Counted from the first letter of the stretch, positions 38,720-48,687 are shown. The stretch is 64,000 nucleotides of DNA from Alphaproteobacteria bacterium (GCA_025362975.1 JANYES010000018.1:83309-147308); one strand, 5' to 3'. A program made the numbers and translations. Notes: generated from the letters alone by a model not told the origin.

Positions 38720-40483
38720 ATGCAATTTTCCGGCTTATCGCAGCGGCTAGTTCCACGCATTGTCACCAGCGGGTCAGTGGGTGCGGGGGCGTTGCCGCGA
38801 CAGGTGTGGTTCGAGGCGATTGCGTTTGCGATTGTTATCAGCTTTTTCGTGTTCATCTCGTGGGGCATGAGCGAAATGTCGGCGCCGATTTCGGCGTTGA
38901 AGCAGACGCCGATCAGCCTGGGTATCAATAACCTGCCGGAATACGCCATGCGCACGACGCTGCGCATGCTGCTGGCGGTGGTGTTTTCGCTGCTGTTTAC
39001 GCTGGCTTATGCCACGCTTGCGGCCAAGAGCGCGAAGGCGGGGCAAATTTTGATTCCGATTCTCGATATCCTGCAATCCGTGCCGGTGCTGGGGTATATT
39101 TCGTTTACAGTGACGGGGTTTATCGCGCTGTTTCCGGGAAGCATGCTGGGGGTCGAATGCGCGGCGGTGTTTGCGATTTTCACGTCACAGGCGTGGAACA
39201 TGACGTTCAGCCTGTATCAGTCGTTGCAGACGACGCCCAAAGATATGATCGAGGCGTCGTTCGTGTTCAAACTGTCGGGGTGGCAGAAATTCTGGAAGAT
39301 GGAATTGCCGTACGCCATGCCCGGGTTGATCTGGAATACGATGATGTCGATGTCGGGCGGGTGGTTTTTCGTCGTGGCGTCGGAAGCGATTACGGTGGGC
39401 AACCAGCAGATCACGCTGCCGGGGATCGGCTCGTATATTGCGCTGGCGATTGAATACAAGGATATGCACGCTATCGGATGGGCGATTTGCACGATGACGG
39501 TGGTGATTCTGCTCTACGACCAATTTCTTTTCAGGCCGTTGGTGGCGTGGTCGGACAAGTTCCGCTATGAGCTGACGGCGAGCCAGGATATCCCGCGCTC
39601 ATGGGTACTGGCGCTGTTTGTCAAAAGCCGCCTGCGCAAGGTGTTGTTCCGGCCTATCGGCTGGGTCACGCATTTCATGCTGCGCGTGCGGCTATTCAAG
39701 CAAACGGGCAAATCGTTCCATCTGAGCGACCGCGAGGCGAAGCTGTTCGATTATTTGTGGTACGCGCTGATCGGGCTAGTGGGGGTTACGGCGCTACGGC
39801 ACGTGATCGTATTCCTGATGACGAGCGTGGAGTGGCGCGATATCGTCGAGGTGACGTTCCTTGCGTCGCTGACGTTGCTGCGAGTGGTTGTGCTGATTAT
39901 CGTGGCGTCGTGTATCTGGGTGCCGATCGGGGTGTATATCGGGCTGCGCCCGAAAGCGGCGGAGTTGATTCAGCCCTTAGCGCAGTTTTTAGCGGCGTTT
40001 CCGGCGAATTTATTATTCCCGGTGGCGGTGTTTGCGATCAGCCGGTATCATTTGAACCCCAATATCTGGCTTAGCCCGCTGATGATTCTGGGCACGCAGT
40101 GGTATATTTTATTCAACGTGATTGCGGGGGCTTCGGCGTTTCCCAACGACCTTCGCGAAGTGTCGCGCAATTTTCGCGTGCGCGAGTGGCTGTGGTGGCG
40201 CAAGGTGATGTTGCCGGGGGTGTTTCCGTATTATTTGACCGGGGCGATTACGGCTTCGGGTGGAGCGTGGAACGCGTCGATTGTGGCCGAAGTCGTGAAC
40301 TGGGGCGACCAGAGTTATCAGGCGATGGGGCTGGGCTCGTATATCGCGCAGCAGACGCGCGAGGGGGATTTCCCGCATATTGCGCTGGGGGTCGGTATGA
40401 TGGCGCTGGTGGTGGTTTTGTTTAATAAATTCTTCTGGCGCAGGCTGTATACACTGACCTCGCGCAAGCTGAGGTTCGATTGA
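38720..40483 (+). CDS. ABC transporter permease with two fused membrane domains (NitT/TauT-like)
   Basis: A 587-residue inner-membrane protein made of two BPD_transp_1 domains in tandem (about 60-280 and 360-575). Each has the EAA loop that contacts the ATPase: DMIEASFVFKLSGWQKFWKMELP in the first and LREVSRNFRVREWLWWRKVMLP in the second. Both are followed by a Gly-rich segment (GGWFFVVASEA and GGAWNASIVAE). It pairs with the ATPase at the end of the operon. This fused arrangement is found in uncharacterised nitrate/sulfonate/bicarbonate-type systems. No periplasmic binding protein is in the window, so the substrate and even direction are uncertain. Confidence 0.9.
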   Translation: MQFSGLSQRLVPRIVTSGSVGAGALPRQVWFEAIAFAIVISFFVFISWGMSEMSAPISALKQTPISLGINNLPEYAMRTTLRMLLAVVFSLLFTLAYATLAAKSAKAGQILIPILDILQSVPVLGYISFTVTGFIALFPGSMLGVECAAVFAIFTSQAWNMTFSLYQSLQTTPKDMIEASFVFKLSGWQKFWKMELPYAMPGLIWNTMMSMSGGWFFVVASEAITVGNQQITLPGIGSYIALAIEYKDMHAIGWAICTMTVVILLYDQFLFRPLVAWSDKFRYELTASQDIPRSWVLALFVKSRLRKVLFRPIGWVTHFMLRVRLFKQTGKSFHLSDREAKLFDYLWYALIGLVGVTALRHVIVFLMTSVEWRDIVEVTFLASLTLLRVVVLIIVASCIWVPIGVYIGLRPKAAELIQPLAQFLAAFPANLLFPVAVFAISRYHLNPNIWLSPLMILGTQWYILFNVIAGASAFPNDLREVSRNFRVREWLWWRKVMLPGVFPYYLTGAITASGGAWNASIVAEVVNWGDQSYQAMGLGSYIAQQTREGDFPHIALGVGMMALVVVLFNKFFWRRLYTLTSRKLRFD

Positions 40484-42153
40484 TGGTGCGGCTGAAAGAC
40501 TGGCGCGCGATGACTCAGCAGAACCGGTTTTTGCTGTTGATGTTTTTATTTTCAGGTGTGCTGGCTGCACCTATGTGGTTTTCGCTGGCGCTGCGCTGGC
40601 CGGTCCACCCGGATTATCATGTCCATGCGCTAGTGCTTCGGCTTTTTTCCGGGGAATGGTGGAGCGGCGAAGGTTATGCGCGCTGGCTGACGTCGGCTAA
40701 TAACGGGATGGGCGGCATGGATTTCATGTTCCAGCCGCCGGTGCATAATTTCATCGGGGCGTTGTTCCAGCCGATTGCGGCTTTTGACCCGTGGGGGTTT
40801 GGGCGGCTGATAATGGTGGCGCAGGTGCTGGCGTTTTCAGCGGGGGTGAGCGCGTATTATTGGCTAAAGGAATATTTCCCGCACGAGCAGGCGCAGTACG
40901 GCGCTTTTATCTACGTGGCGCTGCCGTACTGGATCGGCTCGTTCTACGATAGTTTTGCGGTGTCGCAGATGGCGGGCGTGATGGCGATGCCGGTGTTGCT
41001 GATGATGGCCAAACGCATGGCGGTTGCGCCACTTAAAAACGTGCCATTTTATGCGATGGCGCAGGCGCTGCTGATATGTTCGCATATGCCGACCGCCATG
41101 ATGTTTAGCGGCGTGGCGCTGGCTAATGCAGTGGTGGTGGCGACGCGCGGCAGGCGCGTCTTGGTCGGGGGCATGACGGTGCTAGCGGCGGGTCTGGGGA
41201 TTGGGCTTTCGGCGCGATACTGGATGGTGGCGTATGAGTGCAAGCAGTATATCAATTACGTGACGTTCGTGACCGGGTTTTTTGATTATAACCGAAACTT
41301 CATGCGATTCTTCCACGGCTCAGGCGGTTGGTGGATGGCAACGCTGCTGATGGCGTTGGCGCCCTGTGCGTATGCGGTATATGAGGTGTGGAATCGCAAG
41401 CCGTTGGAGCATAACCGGCTTTTGGTGTATTTCTGGGCCCTGATACTCACTGGCTCAGTGTTTATGATGTTTCCGGTTTCGGAATTTATCTGGACGGCGG
41501 TGCCGACGCTTAAAAACCTGCAATTCCCGATACGCTTTTTGATAGCGACGATGCCGCCGGTGGCGTTTTTGCTGGCTAACTGGTGGCCGAAGCTGCGAAA
41601 TCCTAACATGTATTTCGTGATCGCGTTGATTTACGGCACGACGCATTTCCAAATGTCGTTCAATGCCAATTTCGCCACTCAAATAAGCCAGCATTACGGA
41701 GATATACTGCGCTACACGCTGCTGGATGAACATGCCGCGATGGATACGCAGTGGATGATTAAGGCTGGTATTCGGGACACGCGTCAGATGGGGCCCGACA
41801 TTCGCGATTTGCCGCCGTATCGGGTGCTCGACGGTGAGGCGTAGGTGTCGAATTTGCAACAACAGGCGCGCTCGGTTGAGTTCGATATCGATGCGAAGGG
41901 TGCCACGACGCTGGCGATCAAACGCTTCTTTTTCCCGTCATGGAAATTCGCTGCCGTAATACCCGGCCCCGCGAAACTTGGGGTTTATCATGGGCTGATG
42001 GCCATGAGGCTGCCGGCGGGGCAGTATCATGTGGCGCTTGCGCAGCCGTGGCTGCCGGGAGAAAAAGATGGCGCGACCATCAGCGGCGCGGTGCTGGCTG
42101 TGTTGCTGGCGTGGTTCGGCGTGGCGCGGTGGCAGCGGCGGAGGCAGGCGTGA
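40480..42153 (+). pseudogene. PTPS-related polytopic membrane protein split by an amber codon
   Basis: Two open segments in the same frame, 40480-41844 (454 residues) and 41845-42153 (102 residues), are separated only by a TAG at 41842-41844. The first part has about ten helices and the loop LTSANNGMGGMDFMFQPPVHNF, typical of 6-pyruvoyl-tetrahydropterin synthase-related membrane proteins. The second part (LAIKRFFFPSWKF, PWLPGEKDGATISG) matches the C-terminal domain of the next gene (IALKRFYYPGWKV, DWVPGEKDGYRVSG), so the ancestral protein was continuous. It is either a nonsense pseudogene, a readthrough gene or an assembly error. It overlaps permease and next gene by 4 bp each. Confidence 0.75.
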
Positions 42154-43808
42154 GCACGCTGACGCTAAAACAATTCATGCTCGTGTTGCTGGCGGCGGCG
42201 GTGGCGATTGTGGGGCCGCTATGGCAACTGCTGCATGATAAATGGCCGAAATACGGCGATTATGTGATTCATGCCACAGTCATGCGCAACGTGTCGCAAC
42301 AGCTGTGGGCGGGGGAGTTTTATCCACGCTGGCTGACAGCAGCCAACAGCGGACTCGGGGCGATGGATTTTATTTTCCAACCGCCGCTGCATAATCTCGC
42401 CGGGGCGTTGTTCGGGTTTTTGTCGGGCGTGGACCGGTTCGGGTTTGCTCGGGTGCTGGTGGTGGCGACGCTGTTCGTGTTTCTGGGCGGGGTGGGGTGT
42501 TATTTGTGGTTGCGCGAAGAACTGGAGGAGCGGCAGGCACGGGTCGGGGCGCTGGTGTATATGGGCTGCCCGTTTTTGGTGAACATGCTTTACCTTGGGC
42601 AGAACGTGCCGTCGGTTTCGGGGTGGATGGTGCTGCCGTTCATGTTGTTTGCGGCGGTGCGGCTGGCGCGTGTGGGCGCGGCAGGCATGCCGCTGTATGC
42701 GTGCGCGCAGGCAGCGTTGGTGTTTGCGCATTTGCTGTCGACGGTCATGTTCAGCGCGGTGCCGCTGGTGTATGCGGTGGTGGTGGCCAGACCCGGGCAG
42801 CGGGTGCGCATGGCGCTGACGGTGGCGATCGCGGCGGCGCTCGGGATTGCGCTCAGCGCGATTTACTGGCTGCCAGCGGCGCAGAACCGGGCGTTTATTT
42901 TCGTCCAGCGTTTTACGCAAGGGCCGTTCGATTACCGGACGCATTTCGTTAACGCCCATTACGGCGGATCGGTGATTATGGCGATGGTGGTGCCGTTGGT
43001 GCTGTGCTGGTGGCTGGTGAGGAAGGACGCGTTCGCGCAAAACCGGGTGAGGATGCTGTACTGGATGGCGGTGATGGGTGGTGCGATTTTTATGTCGCTT
43101 GCCGTGTCGCGGCCGCTGTGGGAGTTGTTTCCGATTCTGGAGAATCTGCAATACCCGCACCGGTTTTTTATGCTGTGCGCACCGGCGGCGGCGTTTTTAG
43201 TGGCGAACTGGCAGCCGCAATTGCGCGGGGCGACGGTGCATGCGGCGATTATCGTGATGTGGATGTTCCAGGCGTGGGATTTTACGTCGGGGTTCAACTA
43301 CAGCTACCGGCTGAGTTCGTCGATGCATCAGGTGCTTTCCCACCAGATTATCGGGGAATATTACTTGATGACGACGTCGTGGATGCGCAAGGCCGGGATT
43401 CGCGATACTCGCGCGATGCCGTCACGGTTTTACAATGTGCCGCTGGTGCAGCAGGTCAACGGGCAGGCGCAGATTACGCAGCTGAAGCAGGATTCGCGTG
43501 CGTTTACGTTCCACGCCAAGGTGGACTCGCCGTCGGCCTCTATTGCGCTGAAGAGGTTTTATTATCCGGGGTGGAAGGTGGTGAGCCCGGCGGGAGCGAA
43601 GCTGGGGGTGTTCGATGCGCTGATTGGGGTACGGCTTGCGCAAGGCGAGTATGACGTAGAGCTTCGGCAGGACTGGGTTCCGGGGGAAAAAGACGGTTAT
43701 CGTGTGAGCGGCACCGCTTTGGCGCTTGTGCTTGCCGGGATATGGGGTACAAGATTTGCCCAGCGAAACCTCCTCGTGGGTCCAGACGATGTCCGCAGCG
43801 CTTCTTGA
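42150..43808 (+). CDS. PTPS-related polytopic membrane protein, intact paralog
   Basis: From the GTG at 42150 (GTGA overlap with the previous stop) it has about 552 residues. Around ten to twelve hydrophobic helices are interrupted by a first loop with GDYVIHATVMRN and FYPRWLTAANSGLGAMDF, diagnostic of the PTPS-related/YfhO-like GT-C group. The last 100 residues form a periplasmic beta-rich domain (FHAKVDSPSASIALKRF, GEYDVELRQDW) and a final helix. It probably moves or transfers a lipid-linked sugar. Its place inside an ABC transporter operon suggests a joint role in envelope assembly. Confidence 0.8.
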   Translation: MSTLTLKQFMLVLLAAAVAIVGPLWQLLHDKWPKYGDYVIHATVMRNVSQQLWAGEFYPRWLTAANSGLGAMDFIFQPPLHNLAGALFGFLSGVDRFGFARVLVVATLFVFLGGVGCYLWLREELEERQARVGALVYMGCPFLVNMLYLGQNVPSVSGWMVLPFMLFAAVRLARVGAAGMPLYACAQAALVFAHLLSTVMFSAVPLVYAVVVARPGQRVRMALTVAIAAALGIALSAIYWLPAAQNRAFIFVQRFTQGPFDYRTHFVNAHYGGSVIMAMVVPLVLCWWLVRKDAFAQNRVRMLYWMAVMGGAIFMSLAVSRPLWELFPILENLQYPHRFFMLCAPAAAFLVANWQPQLRGATVHAAIIVMWMFQAWDFTSGFNYSYRLSSSMHQVLSHQIIGEYYLMTTSWMRKAGIRDTRAMPSRFYNVPLVQQVNGQAQITQLKQDSRAFTFHAKVDSPSASIALKRFYYPGWKVVSPAGAKLGVFDALIGVRLAQGEYDVELRQDWVPGEKDGYRVSGTALALVLAGIWGTRFAQRNLLVGPDDVRSAS

Positions 43809-45084
43809 ACTTAGCCATATCACGCAGTCCTTCTCCAAAGGGGAGAGGGAGCTGAAGGTGCTTGATAATGTCAGCCTTTCGCTGGCTGAGGGCGAAGTTG
43901 TGGGGTTGCTTGGAAAATCAGGGTCGGGGAAATCGACGCTGTTGCGCATCATCGCGGGGCTGATTAAGCCGAGCAGTGGCTCGGCGGTGTTTAACGGCTC
44001 GGCGGTGTCGCAGGAGTCGCTGGGCATCTCGATGGTGTTTCAGAGTTTTGCGCTGTTTCCGTGGCTGACGGTGCTTCAGAATGTGGAGCTGGGGCTGGAA
44101 GCGCTGGGTGTGCCCGATAAGGAAATGCGCAAACGGGCGCTGGAGGCGATCGATCTGATCGGGCTGGATGGGTATGAATCGGCGTATCCGCGCGAGTTGT
44201 CGGGCGGGATGAAGCAGCGGGTGGGCTTTGCGCGGGCGCTGGTGGTGAACCCGGAATTGCTGTTGATGGACGAGCCGTTTTCGGCGCTTGACGTGTTGAC
44301 GGCTGAGACGTTGAAGACGGACTTCTTAGACCTGTGGATTGAAAAAAAGATTCCGCTGAAATCGGTGCTGCTGGTGACGCATAACATCGAAGAGGCGGTG
44401 CTGATGTCGGACCGCATTTTGATTTTCGCGGCGAATCCGGGGCGGATTGCAGCCGAGATTAAGATCGATTTGTCGCACCCGCGCGACCGTCAGTCGAGCG
44501 CGTTTACGGCGATGGTGGAACATATCTATACGATTATGACGTCGGGCATGCAGCGCAAGGATTTCTCGGCGGCGAGGTCGGCGGAGCTGACCATGCACGA
44601 TAAGCTGCCGCGCGTGTCGCCGAACCAGCTGGCGGGTTTGATGGAAGAGCTGGCGGGCTCGCCTTACAACGGGCGCGCCGATATTCCAGCACTCGACGCG
44701 GCGCTCGGGATTGGCACGGAAGATGTGCTGCATCTGGTGGAGGCGCTGCGGATTTTAAAATTCGCGGAAGTGGCGGAAGGCGATATTCACTTGTCGACGC
44801 ACGGGCAGGCGTTCGTGGACGCGGACACGCAGAAGCGGAAGCAGATTTTCGCCGAGCATCTGCTGTATAATATTCCGCTCGCCGCTTACGTGTACCGCGT
44901 GTTGCAGAGTCGGCCGGGAAACCATGCGCCGAGGGTGCGGTTTGTGACGCAGCTGGAAGATAAGATGGCGGAAGAAGACGCGACGGAAGCGTTGGCGGCG
45001 GTGACGAGCTGGGGGCGGTATGCGGAGTTATTTGCGTATGATGATAATACGGAGAACTATAGCTTGGAGAATCCGTCGGCTTAG
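43789..45084 (+). CDS. ABC transporter ATPase with AAA-associated C-terminal domain
   Basis: About 431 residues from the ATG at 43789. Walker A is GKSGSGKST (42-50), Q-loop SMVFQSFALFPWLTV, signature LSGGMKQRVGFARAL, Walker B LLMDEPFSALD and H-loop LLVTHNIEEAV, as in NitT/TauT-type ATPases. The last 150 residues form the so-called AAA-associated C-terminal domain (LPRVSPNQLAGLMEEL, YNGRADIPALDAALG), found in ATPases paired with the fused permease seen at the start of this operon. It overlaps the membrane protein gene by 20 bp. An upstream in-frame start at 43726 is possible. Confidence 0.92.
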   Translation: MSAALLELSHITQSFSKGERELKVLDNVSLSLAEGEVVGLLGKSGSGKSTLLRIIAGLIKPSSGSAVFNGSAVSQESLGISMVFQSFALFPWLTVLQNVELGLEALGVPDKEMRKRALEAIDLIGLDGYESAYPRELSGGMKQRVGFARALVVNPELLLMDEPFSALDVLTAETLKTDFLDLWIEKKIPLKSVLLVTHNIEEAVLMSDRILIFAANPGRIAAEIKIDLSHPRDRQSSAFTAMVEHIYTIMTSGMQRKDFSAARSAELTMHDKLPRVSPNQLAGLMEELAGSPYNGRADIPALDAALGIGTEDVLHLVEALRILKFAEVAEGDIHLSTHGQAFVDADTQKRKQIFAEHLLYNIPLAAYVYRVLQSRPGNHAPRVRFVTQLEDKMAEEDATEALAAVTSWGRYAELFAYDDNTENYSLENPSA

Positions 45085-45117
45085 TGTTCAGGCTGTCTGT
45101 GGGTGCTTCAAGCTATA

Positions 45118-45708
45118 TTAAGCGATAAGCCTCTGGCTTTGCGCGAGCAAGGACTGGGCGCCTTGGATCAAGGTGGCGTTGTTGGCGTTGATACGGTTAT
45201 TGTAGCTGCTGAGCAAATTCTGGATGGACGAGGTGCTCGACGCGGTGGCAGTGTTCTGCGCGGCCGTGGCGGATTGCAGGGCCTTCGTGGTCGGGCTGGT
45301 GGTCGATACCTGCGACAATAAGCCGGAGAGAACGCCGTCGGACGTGCCGCCGACGAGGCCGGAAATCAGATTATTGGTCGACCCGCCGCCGAAGAGGCTG
45401 GAGGTTGAATTGCTGGTGTCGGCCTGGATGCCCAGAAGGCTGGAAATCAGATTCGTCGAAGACGATGAACCGGTGCCTTGCAGCACGGAAAGTACGTCCG
45501 AAGACAGGCCTAGCAGGCCGCTGGAATTCGTGAAGGATGGGGTGGCCGGGATGGTAGGCTTTGTTTTGGTATCGGTGTCGGCGGCGCTGGTGCTGCCGGT
45601 CTTTACCTGCGCGACGTTCGACACGGCGGTCAGCTTGGAGCCGCCCTTGAGCTGGGTCAGATAGGAGGCGGGGGTGAAGGAGGTAATGCTAGAGACGCTG
45701 CTAACCAT
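45118..45708 (-). CDS. Ser/Thr-rich low-complexity protein
   Basis: A 196-residue protein of about one-third Ser plus Thr, no Cys and few charged residues. It begins MVSSVSSITSFTPASYLTQL, has repetitive LLG/LISSLLG segments and ends in an Asn/Gln-rich helix (SSIQNLLSSYNNRINANNATL, QSLLAQSQRLI). There is no Sec signal peptide. Composition recalls secreted, surface or axial (flagellar/type III-like) proteins with disordered N-termini. The ATG has an AGGATGG ribosome site. It is divergent from a compositionally similar gene 158 bp away. Confidence 0.7.
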   Translation of the reverse strand: MVSSVSSITSFTPASYLTQLKGGSKLTAVSNVAQVKTGSTSAADTDTKTKPTIPATPSFTNSSGLLGLSSDVLSVLQGTGSSSSTNLISSLLGIQADTSNSTSSLFGGGSTNNLISGLVGGTSDGVLSGLLSQVSTTSPTTKALQSATAAQNTATASSTSSIQNLLSSYNNRINANNATLIQGAQSLLAQSQRLIA

Positions 45709-45866
45709 ATGCCATCCTGGCTTGTTGGTGATCTTAATTATTATACGCGGGTAATGGTTAATAATCTATAACCAAGTTAAGGTGTTGTTTTACAAAGGGG
45801 CAAAATGCAAGGCACGGTTATTGCATAGAGTTTTGGCAGTTCGTAAAACACCCTTCGGAGGCATCT

Positions 45867-46577
45867 ATGAGCTCGATCACGAATCTTTCCTCTTCCGGCT
45901 ATTATCAGCTTAATAATTCCTCAACCGGCAGCCAGTCGCAAACCTCGGGCACCAGCACGACGCAGTCGCTGATCAGCGCGCTGAACGGCACGAGCAGCAC
46001 GAACGGGCCCAATACCGACTCGGCGTATATGCTGAATTTGAGCCCGCAGGCGAAGGCGTATATCAATTCGCAGAACGCGACAGGGACGAACACGACGGCG
46101 AGCTTGCTCAATAGCCTGACGGGTAGCGGCAGTTCCAACAGCGCTAGCGGCACGGCGCTGGGGGCTTCGCAGAATTTTACGCTCAGCGCGAACCAGCAGC
46201 AGAAAATTACCGATATCCTGACCAAGTATAAAGACGCGCCGTATACGCAGGATACGTATAATAAAATCCAGAACGATCTGAACAAGGCGGGTCTGGGTTC
46301 GAACACGCTGATGATGGAAGATAAGGCCAAGACGTTCAACGCGCCGCTGGTGCTGATTAACGCGCTGAACGGTGGCAACAGCAGCGACACGGGCGTGACC
46401 AGCGACAGCGACGAGCAGGCGAAGGCCAGTAGCTATATGCAGGGGATTATCAGCCAATGGAAAAATATTTCCGGTAATGCGGCGACGGCGACCAGCAGCA
46501 CGTATGACAGCTCGGGGAGTGCAACGGGCAATTCGGCGAACACCGTGGCGCCGGTGGCTTCGACGGGTGAGGCGTAG
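45867..46577 (+). CDS. Ser/Thr/Asn-rich protein with LSPQAKAYI motif
   Basis: A 236-residue protein rich in Ser, Thr, Asn and Gly, starting MSSITNLSSSGYYQLNNSS. A motif DSAYMLNLSPQAKAYINSQ lies at about 51-69, and a structured helical region follows (SANQQQKITDILTKYKDAPY, IQNDLNKAGLG). It lacks a signal peptide. A strong GGAGG ribosome site stands 9 bp before the ATG. Its SSIT start resembles the divergent neighbour, so the two may be related or share an export route. Function unknown. Confidence 0.72.
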   Translation: MSSITNLSSSGYYQLNNSSTGSQSQTSGTSTTQSLISALNGTSSTNGPNTDSAYMLNLSPQAKAYINSQNATGTNTTASLLNSLTGSGSSNSASGTALGASQNFTLSANQQQKITDILTKYKDAPYTQDTYNKIQNDLNKAGLGSNTLMMEDKAKTFNAPLVLINALNGGNSSDTGVTSDSDEQAKASSYMQGIISQWKNISGNAATATSSTYDSSGSATGNSANTVAPVASTGEA

Positions 46578-46586
46578 GGCTTTGCC

Positions 46587-46692
46587 GTTATAACCGCGAA
46601 GGCTTGTAGCCAATCTCCTTGCGGTAGCAATGGTAAGGGCTCTTCCCGCGCAGACGCGCTCCGCATTGGATCCCCGCCTTCGCGGGGATGAC
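46587..46692. repeat. Dispersed palindromic intergenic repeat, copy R6
   Basis: A degenerate left end (GTTATAACCGCGAAGGC), the core TTCCCGCGCAGACGCGCTCCG and an intact right end CCCCGCCTTCGCGGGGATGAC. It fills the convergent gap between the Ser/Thr-rich gene and icd. Confidence 0.82.
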
Positions 46693-46700
46693 GGGAGGGT

Positions 46701-47909
46701 CTAATTCTTGCGCAGGTTTTCTTCCAGCTTATCCAGAAATTGATTGGTGGTGAGCCACGGCTGTGTGTCGGAGATCAGGCTTGCCAGATCCTTGGTCATG
46801 AAGCCGGCTTCAACGGTTTCGATGCAGGTGCGCTCCAGCTTTTCGGCGAAGGCCGCGACGTCTGGCGTGTTGTCGAATTTGGCGCGGTAGCTTAAGCCGC
46901 GGCTCCATGCGAAGATCGAGGCGATTGGGTTGGTGGAGGTTTGCTTGCCTTGCTGCCACTGGCGGTAGTGGCGCGTGACGGTGCCGTGAGCGGCTTCGGC
47001 TTCTACGGTGTTGCCGTCGGGGGTTAGCAGGACCGAGGTCATGAGGCCGAGCGAGCCGTAGCCTTGGGCGACGATGTCGGACTGAACGTCGCCGTCGTAG
47101 TTTTTGCAGGCCCAGAGCATGCCGCCTTCGGATTTGAGGGCCATTGCGACCATGTCGTCAATGAGGCGGTGTTCGTAGGTGAGGTTGGCTTTTTTGAACT
47201 CGCCCTCGAATTCGGCGTCGTGGATTTCCTGAAAGATGTCTTTAAAGCGGCCGTCATAGGCTTTGAGGATGGTATTTTTGGTGGAAAGGTAGAGCGGGTA
47301 ATGACGGGCGAGCGCGTAGTTGAAGCAGGCGCGGGCGAAACCGCGGATGGATTCGTCGAGGTTGTACATGCCCATCGCCACACCGCCGCCGGGGAAATCG
47401 AAGATGTCGTAGTGCGTTGGCGCACTGCCGTCTTTAGGAGTAAAAGTCATCGTCAGTTTGCCGGGGGTTTTGACGACGAAATCGGTGGCGCGGTACTGAT
47501 CGCCGAAGGCGTGGCGGCCGATGACGATGGGTTTTTCCCAGCCGGGCACTAAGCGCGGCACGTTATTGCAGATGATGGGTTCGCGGAAGACCGTGCCGTC
47601 GAGGATGTTGCGGATGGTGCCGTTGGGGGATTTCCACATTTTTTTAAGCTTGAATTCCTCCACGCGCGCTTCGTCGGGCGTGATGGTGGCACATTTGACG
47701 CCGACGCCGAGTTTCTTGATTTCGTTGGCGGCGTCAATGGTGATCTGGTCGCCGGTGGCGTCGCGGTTTTCGATAGAGAGGTCGAAGTATTTGAGGTCGA
47801 TGTCGAGGTAGGGGAGGATGAGTTTGTCTTTGATGAATTTCCAGATGATGCGGGTCATTTCATCGCCGTCGATTTCGACGAGGGGAGTTTTTACTTTAAT
47901 TTTGGCCAT
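46701..47909 (-). CDS. icd: NADP-dependent isocitrate dehydrogenase
   Basis: Oxidative decarboxylation of isocitrate to 2-oxoglutarate in the TCA cycle. The 402-residue protein is of the eukaryote-like homodimeric class common in alphaproteobacteria: [17 protein letters not shown] at the N-terminus, [11 protein letters not shown], the substrate motif [35 protein letters not shown], the metal-binding Asp region [20 protein letters not shown] and [14 protein letters not shown] for NADP. It is single-copy on the minus strand between repeat R6 and the Mla genes. Confidence 0.97.
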   Translation of the reverse strand: MAKIKVKTPLVEIDGDEMTRIIWKFIKDKLILPYLDIDLKYFDLSIENRDATGDQITIDAANEIKKLGVGVKCATITPDEARVEEFKLKKMWKSPNGTIRNILDGTVFREPIICNNVPRLVPGWEKPIVIGRHAFGDQYRATDFVVKTPGKLTMTFTPKDGSAPTHYDIFDFPGGGVAMGMYNLDESIRGFARACFNYALARHYPLYLSTKNTILKAYDGRFKDIFQEIHDAEFEGEFKKANLTYEHRLIDDMVAMALKSEGGMLWACKNYDGDVQSDIVAQGYGSLGLMTSVLLTPDGNTVEAEAAHGTVTRHYRQWQQGKQTSTNPIASIFAWSRGLSYRAKFDNTPDVAAFAEKLERTCIETVEAGFMTKDLASLISDTQPWLTTNQFLDKLEENLRKN

Positions 47910-48041
47910 GTGTGTGGGGTCCTGAGTTTGGTTAGGCGGGTAGTATGGTCGGATGGGATAAAATGTAAATATGAATTGGTATGTGTTGGTTTAAGGCAGT
48001 GTTTCAAGATGGGGATGTTTGGCCGCGTGGAGGCACGGACT

Positions 48042-48060
48042 CCGTCATGCGACGGGGTGG
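48042..48060. repeat. Short palindromic element, copy S1
   Basis: CCGTCATGCGACGGGGTGG, with CCGTC pairing GACGG. A nearly identical element (S2) is at 50191-50210. It lies in the 187-bp gap between icd and mlaC and could be a transcription terminator stem or a second small dispersed repeat. No other feature is seen in this gap. Confidence 0.5.
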
Positions 48061-48096
48061 CAATTCGTAGTGGGGGGCAATTAGAGGATGTTGCGG

Positions 48097-48687
48097 TTAG
48101 TGGGCTTTGCGGGCTTCTAACTTCTGTGTGATGTATGGAAGGCCGCCGCTGGCGCCCAGTGTGCGGATTTCTTCGGTTTGGGAGGCGAGGATGCTGACTC
48201 CTCCGGCGGTGAAGTCGCGTATGGCACATTTGCCGGTGGCGTCGTGAGCGGTGGCGATGACGACGCGGATGCCGTCTTCGCCTTTTTGAGTGATGAAGGC
48301 TTCGGCGTCGAACTCACCGCCGGTGGCAGGGGCGAATTTGGTGATGGTGATGGAAAGAAGGTCATCGAGATCTTCGTCGGAGAAGGCGTTTAGGTAGAGG
48401 TCGGGAAGGTATTCAACGTAGGCTTTTAAGTACGCTTCGCGCTGGGCGTTGGTGGCGTGGTGCCAGAAGAGGCCCGCGGCGTGGCGGCCGATATATTCAC
48501 GGTCGACAGTCTGGTTGAACAGCACGGCTAGCTTGGCTTTGCGGTCGCCGCTGAGCTTGATAATGCCTTCGATGCTGGCGGGTAGGCCATAGACGAGGGC
48601 TTTGCAATCAGCCTCAGGGTCGGCGAAGGCGGGGCCAGCACACAGGAGGAGGAAAGCGGCAATGACGGTGCGAAGGGTGCAGGTCAC
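48097..48687 (-). CDS. mlaC: MlaC-like periplasmic phospholipid-binding protein
   Basis: MlaC shuttles phospholipids between the outer-membrane MlaA complex and the inner-membrane MlaFEDB transporter. I choose the GTG at 48687 because AAGGAG stands 10 bp upstream and the product then opens with a signal peptide (TVIAAFLLLCAGPAFA, cleaved before DPEADCKAL); this gives about 196 residues. The Tol_Tol_Ttg2 fold is marked by LGRH-type segment YIGRHAAGLFWHHA, QREAYLKAYVEYLPDLY and VVIATAHDATGKCAIRDF. A start further upstream would overlap mlaA. The other mla genes are not in the window. Confidence 0.85.
   Translation of the reverse strand: MTCTLRTVIAAFLLLCAGPAFADPEADCKALVYGLPASIEGIIKLSGDRKAKLAVLFNQTVDREYIGRHAAGLFWHHATNAQREAYLKAYVEYLPDLYLNAFSDEDLDDLLSITITKFAPATGGEFDAEAFITQKGEDGIRVVIATAHDATGKCAIRDFTAGGVSILASQTEEIRTLGASGGLPYITQKLEARKAH

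Noticed and set aside
38488..38967. Minus-strand open frame across repeat R5
   Set aside because: It runs through the dispersed repeat and antisense to the permease start; repeat-derived.
42219..43160. Minus-strand open frame of 313 codons
   Set aside because: Extremely His/Arg/Gln-rich and antisense to the intact PTPS-related gene.
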